Source: an uncultured bacterium (lineage in GTDB: Bacteria > Patescibacteriota > Minisyncoccia > Phycocordibacterales > PALSA-1337). From it: a DNA stretch of 11,106 nucleotides. Shown piece by piece: positions 1 to 5,556 of the stretch; the stretch's first letter is position 1, and every line of letters starts with the position of its first letter. The stretch is from assembly GCA_903876465.1 (NCBI GenBank), contig CAIRAF010000071.1, positions 1-11,106 of the forward strand, written 5' to 3'. The notes under the pieces were generated by a model, which was not told where the DNA came from, ran no database searches, and saw nothing but the letters and a program-made list of their open reading frames with translations. The translations under genes and the position numbers were made by a program.

Positions 1-318
1 GGTCAGGTTCTTGCAAAACCAGGTTCAGTTAAGCCTCATACAGAATTTGAATCAGAAGTGTACGTTTTGAAGAAGGAAGAAGGTGGTCGCCACACTCCAT
101 TCTTTACTGGATATAAGCCTCAGTTCTATATTCGTACAACAGACGTTACTGGTGAAGTAACCCTCGCCGAAAAGGTTGAAATGGTTATGCCAGGTGACAC
201 AGTTACATTCAAAGTTAAGCTCGTAGCACCAGTTGCTCTCGAAGAGAAGATGCGTTTCGCTGTCCGTGAAGGAGGCAAGACCGTCGGTGCTGGAGTTGTC
301 ACAAAGATCATTGCTTAA
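1..318 (+). CDS. tuf: Elongation factor Tu, C-terminal part (5' end outside window)
   Basis: EF-Tu is the GTPase that delivers aminoacyl-tRNA to the ribosome. Only the last 105 residues are present. They are read in frame from base 1 and end at TAA. The visible part spans the end of domain 2 and domain 3. Recognisable blocks are [13 protein letters not shown], then the [19 protein letters not shown] block typical of domain 3, then VMPGDTVTF and the terminal [15 protein letters not shown]. The GTPase domain lies upstream of the window. The gene is followed after 23 bases by rpsJ, and the tuf-rpsJ order is common in bacteria. No terminator or promoter is visible between them, so co-transcription is likely. 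The identification is very secure. Confidence 0.98.
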   Translation, partial: GQVLAKPGSVKPHTEFESEVYVLKKEEGGRHTPFFTGYKPQFYIRTTDVTGEVTLAEKVEMVMPGDTVTFKVKLVAPVALEEKMRFAVREGGKTVGAGVVTKIIA

Positions 319-341
319 ATCTCTTATAGAGACTGATTATT

Positions 342-728
342 ATGCCCACCAAAGAAACAATTAAAAAAGCTCCTGCTACAAAGGCTGCACCTCGTGCAAA
401 GAAAGTTAAAGCAGAAGGAGCTGTGCCTCATCTCCGCATTCGTGTTCGCGCCTATGAGCACAAGATCCTCGACGCTTCACTTCGTCAGATCATGGACATC
501 GCTTCAAGATATGACGTTACCGTAAATGGCCCAGTTCCTTTGCCAACAGAGATCAAGAAGTACACCGTGAACCGTTCTTCATTCATCGACAAGAACAGTC
601 GTGAACAATTTGAAATGAGAGTTCACAAGCGTTTGATAGACATTATTAACCCAAATCCAAAAGTGATCGAAGCTCTCACGAACTTGAGCTTACCATCTGG
701 AGTCAATATCGACGTAAAGATGATGTAG
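342..728 (+). CDS. rpsJ: 30S ribosomal protein S10 with basic N-terminal extension
   Basis: S10 is a protein of the small-subunit head; in model bacteria it also takes part in transcription antitermination with NusB. The core begins near residue 30 (HLRIRVRAYEHKILDASLRQI) and contains the expected GPVPLPTEIKKYTVNRS and EQFEMRVHKRLIDI blocks. At 128 residues it is longer than the usual 100-105. The extra length is an N-terminal Lys/Ala/Pro-rich tail of about 28 residues. The ATG at 342 is the first possible start after tuf and follows GATTATT with no Shine-Dalgarno. It is one of two non-cargo starts here with T rather than C before ATG. A start at or near the core is possible in principle, but no internal Met sits there, so the extension is probably real. 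The stop is TAG. Confidence 0.97.
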   Translation: MPTKETIKKAPATKAAPRAKKVKAEGAVPHLRIRVRAYEHKILDASLRQIMDIASRYDVTVNGPVPLPTEIKKYTVNRSSFIDKNSREQFEMRVHKRLIDIINPNPKVIEALTNLSLPSGVNIDVKMM

Positions 729-747
729 TAGAACTAAGTACACCGAC

Positions 748-1353
748 ATGAAATTCATTCTAGGAAGAAAACTCAATATGAGTCAGATTTATGATGCCTC
801 CGGCGCGGCTATTCCAGTTACTCTGGTCGTCGCACGCGGTAACGTAGTCACTCAAGTTCGCACAAAGGCTGTGGACGGTTATGAAGCTGTCCAAGTAGGT
901 GAAGGTGAACGAAACCCAAATCGAATCAATAAGGCTCAAAAGGGTCAGTTCAAGGATATGGGAAATTTTGCTGCTATCAACGAATTCCGCGTCGAAGCTC
1001 CAACTCTCAAAGCTGGCGATAAGATAGATCTTTCACAGTTTAAGGCAGGTGACATGATCACTGTTTCAGCTATTTCAAAGGGTAAAGGATTCCAAGGTGT
1101 TGTTAAGCGTCATGGTTTCGGTGGAGGCCCACGTTCTCACGGTCAGAAGCACTCTGAGCGTGAACCAGGTTCTATTGGTGGAGGCTTGCGTACACGTGTT
1201 CCAGTCGGAATGCGCATGGCAGGTCGCATGGGATCAGATCGTATTACAGTCAAAAACCTCAAGGTCGCTCACATTGACGCTGACGAGAACATCATGTATG
1301 TTTCTGGAGCTATTCCAGGCAAACGTGGCACACTCGTTGAGATCGTAGGTTAA
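748..1353 (+). CDS. rplC: 50S ribosomal protein L3
   Basis: L3 is an early-assembly large-subunit protein whose internal loop reaches towards the peptidyl-transferase centre. The protein is 201 residues, close to the usual 205-215. It begins MKFILGRKLNMSQIYD and carries the family signature KGKGFQGVVKRHGFGGGP. The central-loop region follows as SHGQKHSEREPGSIGGG, then MRMAGRMG. The Gln in SHGQ is in the region methylated by PrmB in E. coli; whether this happens here is unknown. It lies 19 bases after rpsJ. The ATG is preceded by CACCGAC with no Shine-Dalgarno. Confidence 0.98.
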   Translation: MKFILGRKLNMSQIYDASGAAIPVTLVVARGNVVTQVRTKAVDGYEAVQVGEGERNPNRINKAQKGQFKDMGNFAAINEFRVEAPTLKAGDKIDLSQFKAGDMITVSAISKGKGFQGVVKRHGFGGGPRSHGQKHSEREPGSIGGGLRTRVPVGMRMAGRMGSDRITVKNLKVAHIDADENIMYVSGAIPGKRGTLVEIVG

Positions 1354-1367
1354 TCATATATACCATC

Positions 1368-2036
1368 ATGGAAACAAAAATCTACAATCAAACAGGAAAA
1401 GAAGCAGGAAAGTTCAAACTTCCAGCAGGTATTTTCGATGTGTCATGGAATGCTGACCTCGTTCACGAAGTTGTTCGTCTTATGAATTCAAATTCACGCG
1501 AGAACGTTGCTCATACAAAGACTCGTGGAGAAGTTCGCGGTGGTGGAAAGAAGCCATGGAAACAAAAGGGTACAGGACGTGCTCGTCACGGTTCATCACG
1601 CTCACCTATCTGGGTTGGTGGTGGTGTTACACACGGTCCACGCAATGATCAGAATTTCAATCGTAAGATCAACAAGAAAGTTAAGGATAAGGCTCTTCTT
1701 ACAATTCTTTCACGTAAGTGGAAAGATGGTGAAATACTTTTTGTTGATGCTATTTCATTTGCAAAGCCAAAGTCAAAAGATGCAAAGAGTGTTCTTACAG
1801 CTTTTGGTTCTATCAAAGGTTTTGAAAAGATTTCTTCAAAGAAAAAGAATGCAGCTCTCATTGCTTTTGATGCTCGTACACCTGCTGTCGACAAGAGTTT
1901 CAAGAACTTTGGTAATGTTTCGATCGAAGAATTCCGCAACATCAATCCAGTTTCTTTGATGAATCATTCATACCTTGTCATTGTTAGTCCTGAAAAGTCA
2001 TTGAAAGCATTATCAGCTAAGACGGCTAAGGCTTAA
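1368..2036 (+). CDS. rplD: 50S ribosomal protein L4
   Basis: L4 lines the peptide exit tunnel with L22, and in E. coli it also autoregulates the S10 operon. At 222 residues it is slightly longer than the usual 200-210. The extended loop carries the hallmark GGGKKPWKQKGTGRARHGS block at about residues 58-76, followed by SPIWVGGGVTHGP. The globular C-terminal part ends in a short Lys/Ala tail. The gene starts 14 bases after rplC at ATG preceded by ATACCATC, again without a Shine-Dalgarno. The S10 leader that L4 binds in E. coli would lie upstream of rpsJ. I see no equivalent in the 23-base tuf-rpsJ gap. Confidence 0.98.
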   Translation: METKIYNQTGKEAGKFKLPAGIFDVSWNADLVHEVVRLMNSNSRENVAHTKTRGEVRGGGKKPWKQKGTGRARHGSSRSPIWVGGGVTHGPRNDQNFNRKINKKVKDKALLTILSRKWKDGEILFVDAISFAKPKSKDAKSVLTAFGSIKGFEKISSKKKNAALIAFDARTPAVDKSFKNFGNVSIEEFRNINPVSLMNHSYLVIVSPEKSLKALSAKTAKA

Positions 2037-2044
2037 AAACTAAC

Positions 2045-2317
2045 ATGACCTCATCTATAATCATTCGTCCTCGTGTTACTGAAAAGTCTGGCATCCTAAG
2101 TCAGGGTGGCGTCTATACTTTCGAAGTAACTCGCAGTGCCAATAAGCCTGAGATTGCAGCCGCAATCAAAGCTCTCTATAAAGTTACTCCTATCAAAGTA
2201 ACTGTCAGCAATCTCCCACCACGCAATGTTTTTGTTCGTGGTAAGAGAGGTACACAGTCTGGAATGAGAAAGGCTGTTGTTACTCTTAAGAAAGGAGATA
2301 AGATAGACTTTGTATAA
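2045..2317 (+). CDS. rplW: 50S ribosomal protein L23
   Basis: L23 sits at the tunnel exit and is the docking site for trigger factor and SRP. The protein is 90 residues, normal for the family. Typical blocks are IIRPRVTEKSG at the N-terminus, ANKPEIAAAIKALYKV, and VRGKRGTQSGMRKAVVTLKKGDKIDF at the C-terminus. It starts 8 bases after the rplD stop, at ATG preceded by AACTAAC. This CTAAC-ATG context recurs before rplB. There is no Shine-Dalgarno, and placement in the S10 operon is canonical. Confidence 0.97.
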   Translation: MTSSIIIRPRVTEKSGILSQGGVYTFEVTRSANKPEIAAAIKALYKVTPIKVTVSNLPPRNVFVRGKRGTQSGMRKAVVTLKKGDKIDFV

Positions 2318-2337
2318 TATTTATTTAATTTACTAAC

Positions 2338-3189
2338 ATGAAATCATTCCGCCCAACCTCAAAATCACGTCGTCACATGACAGTACTTCCATTCAAGGAG
2401 TATCTTACGGCTAGCGAGCCGTACAAGCCTCTCACTCACGGTTTCAAGCGTGATGTAGGACGCAATGCACATGGACGTATCACAGTTCGCCATCAAGGTG
2501 GAGGACACAAGAAACTCTATCGTGAGATTGATTTCATGTATGACAAGAAAGATATCAATGCGACAATAAAGACTATTGAATACGATCCATTCCGTACTGG
2601 TTACATCGGTCTCGTCTCATATAAAGATGGTGAGAAGCGTTACGTTCTTCTTCCCAAGACTATGAAAGTTGGTAATTCATTTATCGTTTCAGAAAAGGCG
2701 CCTGTTACAACTGGCAATCGTCTTCCACTCAAGAATATCCCTGTTGGTGCTTTCGTTTTCAATATTGAGATCAAACCAGGAAGTGGTTCGAAGCTCGTCC
2801 GTTCAGCTGGTTCATTTGCTCAAGTTGTTGCTAATGATGCCGGTTACACACACATCAAGATGCCTTCAACAGAAGTTCGTAAGATTCACCAAGATGCATG
2901 GGCTTCTATCGGTGCAGTTTCAAATGAAGAAAATCGCCTTGTGAACGTTGGTAAAGCTGGTCGCTCACGTTGGATGGGCATTCGCCCAACAGTTCGTGGT
3001 ACAGCTCAAAACCCAGTGGATCACCCATACGGTGGTGGTGAACAGCGTCAGGGTCGTGGTCTCCGCCGTCTCAAGACTCGTTGGGGCAAGCCAGCAGGTA
3101 AGGGTCAGAAGACACGTACTCCAAAGAAATACTCAAACGTCTTTATTGTTTCTCGCCGTCAGGTTGGTAAGAAGAGTACAAAGCTTTAA
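2338..3189 (+). CDS. rplB: 50S ribosomal protein L2
   Basis: L2 supports subunit association and the peptidyl-transferase centre. The protein is 283 residues, against about 273-277 usually. Conserved blocks include NAHGRITVRHQGGGHKKLYR (residues 43-62), then the SH3-like core and the C-terminal GIRPTVRGTAQNPVDHPYGG. The functionally important His229 is present in DHP. The second His of the usual HPHGGG is Tyr231 here. The C-terminal tail is basic. The gene starts 20 bases after rplW at ATG preceded by TACTAAC. In nearly all bacteria rpsS follows directly; here the ribosomal series is broken by about 3.9 kb of other genes. Confidence 0.98.
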   Translation: MKSFRPTSKSRRHMTVLPFKEYLTASEPYKPLTHGFKRDVGRNAHGRITVRHQGGGHKKLYREIDFMYDKKDINATIKTIEYDPFRTGYIGLVSYKDGEKRYVLLPKTMKVGNSFIVSEKAPVTTGNRLPLKNIPVGAFVFNIEIKPGSGSKLVRSAGSFAQVVANDAGYTHIKMPSTEVRKIHQDAWASIGAVSNEENRLVNVGKAGRSRWMGIRPTVRGTAQNPVDHPYGGGEQRQGRGLRRLKTRWGKPAGKGQKTRTPKKYSNVFIVSRRQVGKKSTKL

Positions 3190-3206
3190 TTTCTGTCACA
3201 ACTAAT

Positions 3207-3314
3207 ATGAGAAATGTTGCTCATGGTTTGCACAAGATATTTGTGAAAGTTGTGAAGGCAGCTTTTGGAAAACTCACGATGGTGGTGATTACGAAAAATA
3301 TTCTTCCTAGATAA
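3207..3314 (+). CDS. Possible small cationic protein, 35 residues
   Basis: A short ORF begins 17 bases after rplB and ends at TAA 10 bases before the terminator hairpin at 3325. It encodes a 35-residue peptide with many Lys/His/Arg and no Asp or Glu. Its central part, HKIFVKVVKAAFGKL, alternates basic and hydrophobic residues and could form an amphipathic helix. The ATG is preceded by AACTAAT, similar to the CTAA-type contexts of neighbouring ribosomal genes. I recognise no family. It could be a real small protein co-transcribed with rplB, or a chance ORF in the 3' untranslated region. The fit between operon end and terminator makes it worth listing, but coding evidence is weak. Confidence 0.3.
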   Translation: MRNVAHGLHKIFVKVVKAAFGKLTMVVITKNILPR

Positions 3315-3324
3315 ATATAAAATT

Positions 3325-3344
3325 GCCCCGAGAGGGGCTTTTTT
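3325..3344 (+). terminator. Intrinsic terminator ending the tuf-rplB transcript
   Basis: The stem GCCCC/GGGGC (3325-3329 with 3334-3338) closes a GAGA tetraloop and is followed by six T. It would stop transcription before the cargo. It resembles the terminator after rplE, which also has a GNRA loop. That suggests it belongs to the host operon rather than to the cargo. Confidence 0.85.
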
Positions 3345-3357
3345 GTTTGTTACAATT

Positions 3358-3386
3358 TTGACAAATTACTTTTTGTATATTAGTGT
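3358..3386 (+). promoter_or_regulatory. Candidate sigma70-type promoter for the aminotransferase
   Basis: A perfect -35 TTGACA (3358-3363) is followed by 17 bases and TAGTGT (3381-3386) as the -10. The -10 matches the consensus at only 3 of 6 positions. The perfect -35, the ideal spacing, the position just after a terminator, and the same layout before the other two cargo genes support it. Confidence 0.5.
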
Positions 3387-3430
3387 CAGATTTAGAAAAT
3401 ATTTAGGAACTAGGTTCTTCCTTCATATAA

Positions 3431-4771
3431 GTGCTGTCTTGGAACCTTTGCAGATCAATGAAAACTACTAACGTTATGATTAAATCTGAATTAGACATGG
3501 ATACACATTGGCGGTCTGTTATCGCGCAATGTTGCGGTGGAAACATCTTTGATGCTCCTGGCGGTGGCTATTCATTTAGCGCTGTTTTGGACAAGGAGCG
3601 TGTGTTGGACGCACAGAAAGTGTTGGGCGACCCTACGTCGGCGCTCTGCACCCTCTCAATTGCTGACCCAGCCAAAAAGATGCCGCGCGGAGCCATTGAG
3701 GCTATGGTCGCTTACTACGATTCGGCAACATTTCCGACTCGTTATACTGACAACAATGGCATACCCGGCACTCACGAGCGCCTGGTCGATTTCTTAAATC
3801 GGCAACATACTTACAACACAAGGTTCACGTTCGATAGTTCCTGTGTTCAGTATTCACCTGGGTCTATCAAGCGCCTCCTCGCGGAATTCCTTCCGGCGTT
3901 ATTGTTTGAATCAGACGTTAATTTATTTTTTCCCGATCCAAGCTATGCTGTTATCAAGAGCGACATCAATCGTCGTGATGCCAAGGTTATCGGAATCGCG
4001 CTCGAACTGCAACACGATGGCAAATGGCTCATTAATTACGATGCCATGGAAAAACAGATTAATGGCAAGAAGGCAGTCCTGTATCTCAATGTTCCTCACA
4101 ATCCAGCGGGTTTTACTTTCTCGCATTTTGAATGGAAAAACCTTGTTGCTTGGGCAGTTCGTAACAACGTCACTGTGATCGTAGACGAAGCATATACTCA
4201 TCTGCGATATGATGGCAGTGTGAGTGTTCTGTCGGTTGAAGGATGGCAACAATGTTGCATCGTCTTGCAGAGCATCAGCAAGGGTTGGAATGCCACCGGG
4301 GCCCGTTTTGGTTGGGTGATTGCACATCCAGTCATTATCAAAGCACTTCGCAAGATCATGGACGTCAAGGATTCTGGTGGTTTCGGTCCGCTCATTGCTG
4401 GCGCCCTTTGGTGTCTCGATCATTTCGAATTCGCTGTGAAGACGCGTGATGAGTATCTTGCGTCCCATTTGGCACTCAATCAATCTTTGTCTGATGTGGG
4501 CTTCTCGCCTCTGATGCCTCAAGCTGGTTTGTGTCAATTGACCAGGGCGCCCAAGTCGGCTGATGGAGTATTGTTCGCCAATGCTGACGAATGTGCCGAT
4601 TGGCTCCGCAACAACAAACGCATTTCAGTTATGCCTGCCAAGGTTGGTGGACAAGCTTGGCTGCGTTGGTCCGCAACGATTGCTCCAGTCGTTGAATGCG
4701 GTTTGAATGACGAAGCTTCTGTCATCGCAGAAGTTGTTCGTCGTCTCAAGGCGACCAACTTTCAGTTCTAA
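3431..4771 (+). CDS. PLP-dependent class I/II aminotransferase
   Basis: This is a fold-type-I aminotransferase, transferring an amino group through PLP; its substrate is not determined. Numbered from the GTG at 3431 (446 aa), the expected residues are all present. These are PDPSY (168-172), the LNVPHNPAGF block with Asn224, Asp252 and Tyr255 in VDEAY for the PLP ring, and Lys284 in SISKGWNATG as the Schiff-base lysine. Arg292 and Gly294 follow, with Arg412 (LRWS) placed for the substrate carboxylate. The start is uncertain. ATG at 3458 (437 aa) or 3476 (431 aa) are alternatives, and none has a good Shine-Dalgarno. The last is preceded by ACTAACGTT. A distant link to LL-diaminopimelate or aspartate-type aminotransferases is plausible given the decarboxylase nearby, but this is inference. 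It uses codons such as CGG, AGG and CTG that are scarce in the ribosomal genes. Confidence 0.92.
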   Translation: MLSWNLCRSMKTTNVMIKSELDMDTHWRSVIAQCCGGNIFDAPGGGYSFSAVLDKERVLDAQKVLGDPTSALCTLSIADPAKKMPRGAIEAMVAYYDSATFPTRYTDNNGIPGTHERLVDFLNRQHTYNTRFTFDSSCVQYSPGSIKRLLAEFLPALLFESDVNLFFPDPSYAVIKSDINRRDAKVIGIALELQHDGKWLINYDAMEKQINGKKAVLYLNVPHNPAGFTFSHFEWKNLVAWAVRNNVTVIVDEAYTHLRYDGSVSVLSVEGWQQCCIVLQSISKGWNATGARFGWVIAHPVIIKALRKIMDVKDSGGFGPLIAGALWCLDHFEFAVKTRDEYLASHLALNQSLSDVGFSPLMPQAGLCQLTRAPKSADGVLFANADECADWLRNNKRISVMPAKVGGQAWLRWSATIAPVVECGLNDEASVIAEVVRRLKATNFQF

Positions 4772-4788
4772 TCGTTCGGTTTGTAAAT

Positions 4789-4820
4789 TCGCCGGGTGCT
4801 TTTGCACTCGGCGATTTTTT
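4789..4820 (+). terminator. Intrinsic terminator of the aminotransferase gene
   Basis: An 11-bp stem (4789-4799 with 4804-4814, one G-T wobble) closes a TTTT loop and is followed by six T. It is a strong forward-strand terminator 17 bases after the stop codon. Confidence 0.92.
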
Positions 4821-4824
4821 ATAT

Positions 4825-4855
4825 AAAAAAGCCGCTCCCGAGAAGGGAACGGCTT
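4825..4855 (-). terminator. Intrinsic terminator of the reverse GlcG-like gene
   Basis: Read on the minus strand, AAGCCGTTCCC pairs with GGGAGCGGCTT (4855-4845 with 4839-4829, one mismatch). A run of T follows, seen as A at 4825-4830 on the plus strand. It sits 16 bases beyond the reverse gene's stop codon and back to back with the aminotransferase terminator, as expected for convergent genes. Confidence 0.88.
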
Positions 4856-4871
4856 ACCAAAAATATGGATG

Positions 4872-5369
4872 TCAGAACGTATACACCGAAGTGTTTTCGA
4901 GTTCCTTCCGAAAGGGAATGTTGAGTGCATTTTTGACCGCATTGATGAACTCATTACAGACCGTGAGGTCGTCGTCGGCGGTTTTGAACCCGCTGAGCCC
5001 TGCTGACAAACCTTCCCGGTATATACCACCATGGTATTTGAAATCACCAACTTGAATGAGTTCAGGTTTAAGTAACATCGAGTGGTTGTCCATCTGGGTT
5101 CTCCAGGCCGCACGCGCCTTTGCAAATGCGAAGTCACGGTACGGACGACCATTCGGCCATTTTCTCGGATCTTGTTCGCCAAAGACACCGTGCCATAGTT
5201 CCCGCGGTTCCGGGGCAATACCGATTGGATACGCAGGATCGAGGACCAAGATTACCGCGGCCACCCGATCTGGCACGTCAGTGATGTATAGTTTAGTCCA
5301 GGCTGCACTGCGAGCGTCAAACACTGATTGTAATAGTTCCTGTGTGATGAATTTTGATTTGTTCGCCAT
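4872..5369 (-). CDS. GlcG/HbpS-like (PF03928-type, former DUF336) protein
   Basis: The 165-residue product matches my memory of the GlcG/HbpS family, small alpha/beta proteins found in heme-binding, PduO C-terminal and glycolate contexts. Supporting segments are a hydrophobic strand VAAVILVLDP (37-46), the helix AFAKARAAWRT (81-91), and the glycine-rich turn HGGIYREGLSAGLSGF (113-128). DDD follows (132-134), then a C-terminal helix. In the family the pattern is KA.tA, then GG.Pi..dG..vGaiGvSG, then an acidic residue. The segment at 52-78, rich in Pro, Trp and Arg, is longer than I expect. No signal peptide is seen, so it is probably cytoplasmic. The stop is TGA, the only TGA stop in the window. 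It is transcribed against its neighbours from its own promoter. Its ligand and any role with the PLP enzymes are unknown. Confidence 0.75.
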   Translation of the reverse strand: MANKSKFITQELLQSVFDARSAAWTKLYITDVPDRVAAVILVLDPAYPIGIAPEPRELWHGVFGEQDPRKWPNGRPYRDFAFAKARAAWRTQMDNHSMLLKPELIQVGDFKYHGGIYREGLSAGLSGFKTADDDLTVCNEFINAVKNALNIPFRKELENTSVYTF

Positions 5370-5417
5370 ATTTCAAGTTTTGTTTTTCCGATCGCACAAT
5401 GCGAAAGGTTTGTTGCA

Positions 5418-5446
5418 TTTCTACCTTTTTAAACTACATCTGTCAA
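5418..5446 (-). promoter_or_regulatory. Candidate promoter of the GlcG-like gene
   Basis: On the minus strand there is a perfect TTGACA (5446-5441), a 17-base spacer, and TAGAAA (5423-5418, 4 of 6 consensus). The start of transcription would leave a leader of roughly 40 bases. That leader contains a short TCGCA/TGCGA hairpin and no clear Shine-Dalgarno. Confidence 0.55.
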
Positions 5447-5455
5447 ATACTTCTA

Positions 5456-5484
5456 TTGACATTAGTTAAAGTAATCAGTAGTCT
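5456..5484 (+). promoter_or_regulatory. Candidate promoter of the decarboxylase gene
   Basis: A perfect TTGACA (5456-5461) is followed by 17 bases and TAGTCT (5479-5484), a weak -10. It points away from the reverse-gene promoter, whose -35 is only 9 bases away. The -10 overlaps the left arm of the inverted repeat at 5476-5526. Confidence 0.45.
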
Positions 5485-5528
5485 GGCGTCAGACACAGTA
5501 ACGGCAGTCTGTGTTGCAGACTACTGCC
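5476..5528 (+). promoter_or_regulatory. Inverted-repeat element upstream of the decarboxylase (operator or RNA switch)
   Basis: CAGTAGTCTG (5476-5485) is the exact reverse complement of CAGACTACTG (5517-5526), with 31 bases between. Two alternative local hairpins share the same bases. One is GTCTG-GCGT-CAGAC (5481-5494). The other is GGC-AGTCTG, loop TGTTG, CAGACT-bulge-GCC (5503-5528). The long pairing and the local pairings exclude each other. The element ends 14 bases before the AGGAGA ribosome binding site. It may be a protein operator, since the left arm covers the -10, or a structured leader if transcription starts further upstream. I do not recognise a known riboswitch class. Confidence 0.6.
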
Positions 5529-5542
5529 ACTAACAATGTAAT

Positions 5543-5548
5543 AGGAGA
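5543..5548 (+). promoter_or_regulatory. Shine-Dalgarno of the decarboxylase gene
   Basis: AGGAGA lies 8 bases before the ATG at 5557 and fixes that start. It is the only convincing Shine-Dalgarno in the window; none of the ribosomal genes has one. Confidence 0.85.
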
Positions 5549-5556
5549 AACGGTTT

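Noticed and set aside
3923..4537. Long reverse open frame inside the aminotransferase gene
   Set aside because: The forward frame contains all catalytic residues of an aminotransferase in the right order, so the reverse frame is a shadow.
4625..5218. Reverse open frame of 197 codons across the convergent terminators
   Set aside because: It spans both terminators and overlaps two better genes in other frames. The translated text has no motif.
5056..5469. Forward-strand open frame of 137 codons opposite the GlcG-like gene
   Set aside because: It has no recognisable family, no start signal, and runs through the divergent promoter region. The reverse frame has a family pattern, promoter and terminator.
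5476..5528. Lysine riboswitch (L-box) upstream of the decarboxylase
   Set aside because: The structured stretch is about 53 bases. A lysine riboswitch is about 170-190 bases with a five-helix junction that cannot fit here.
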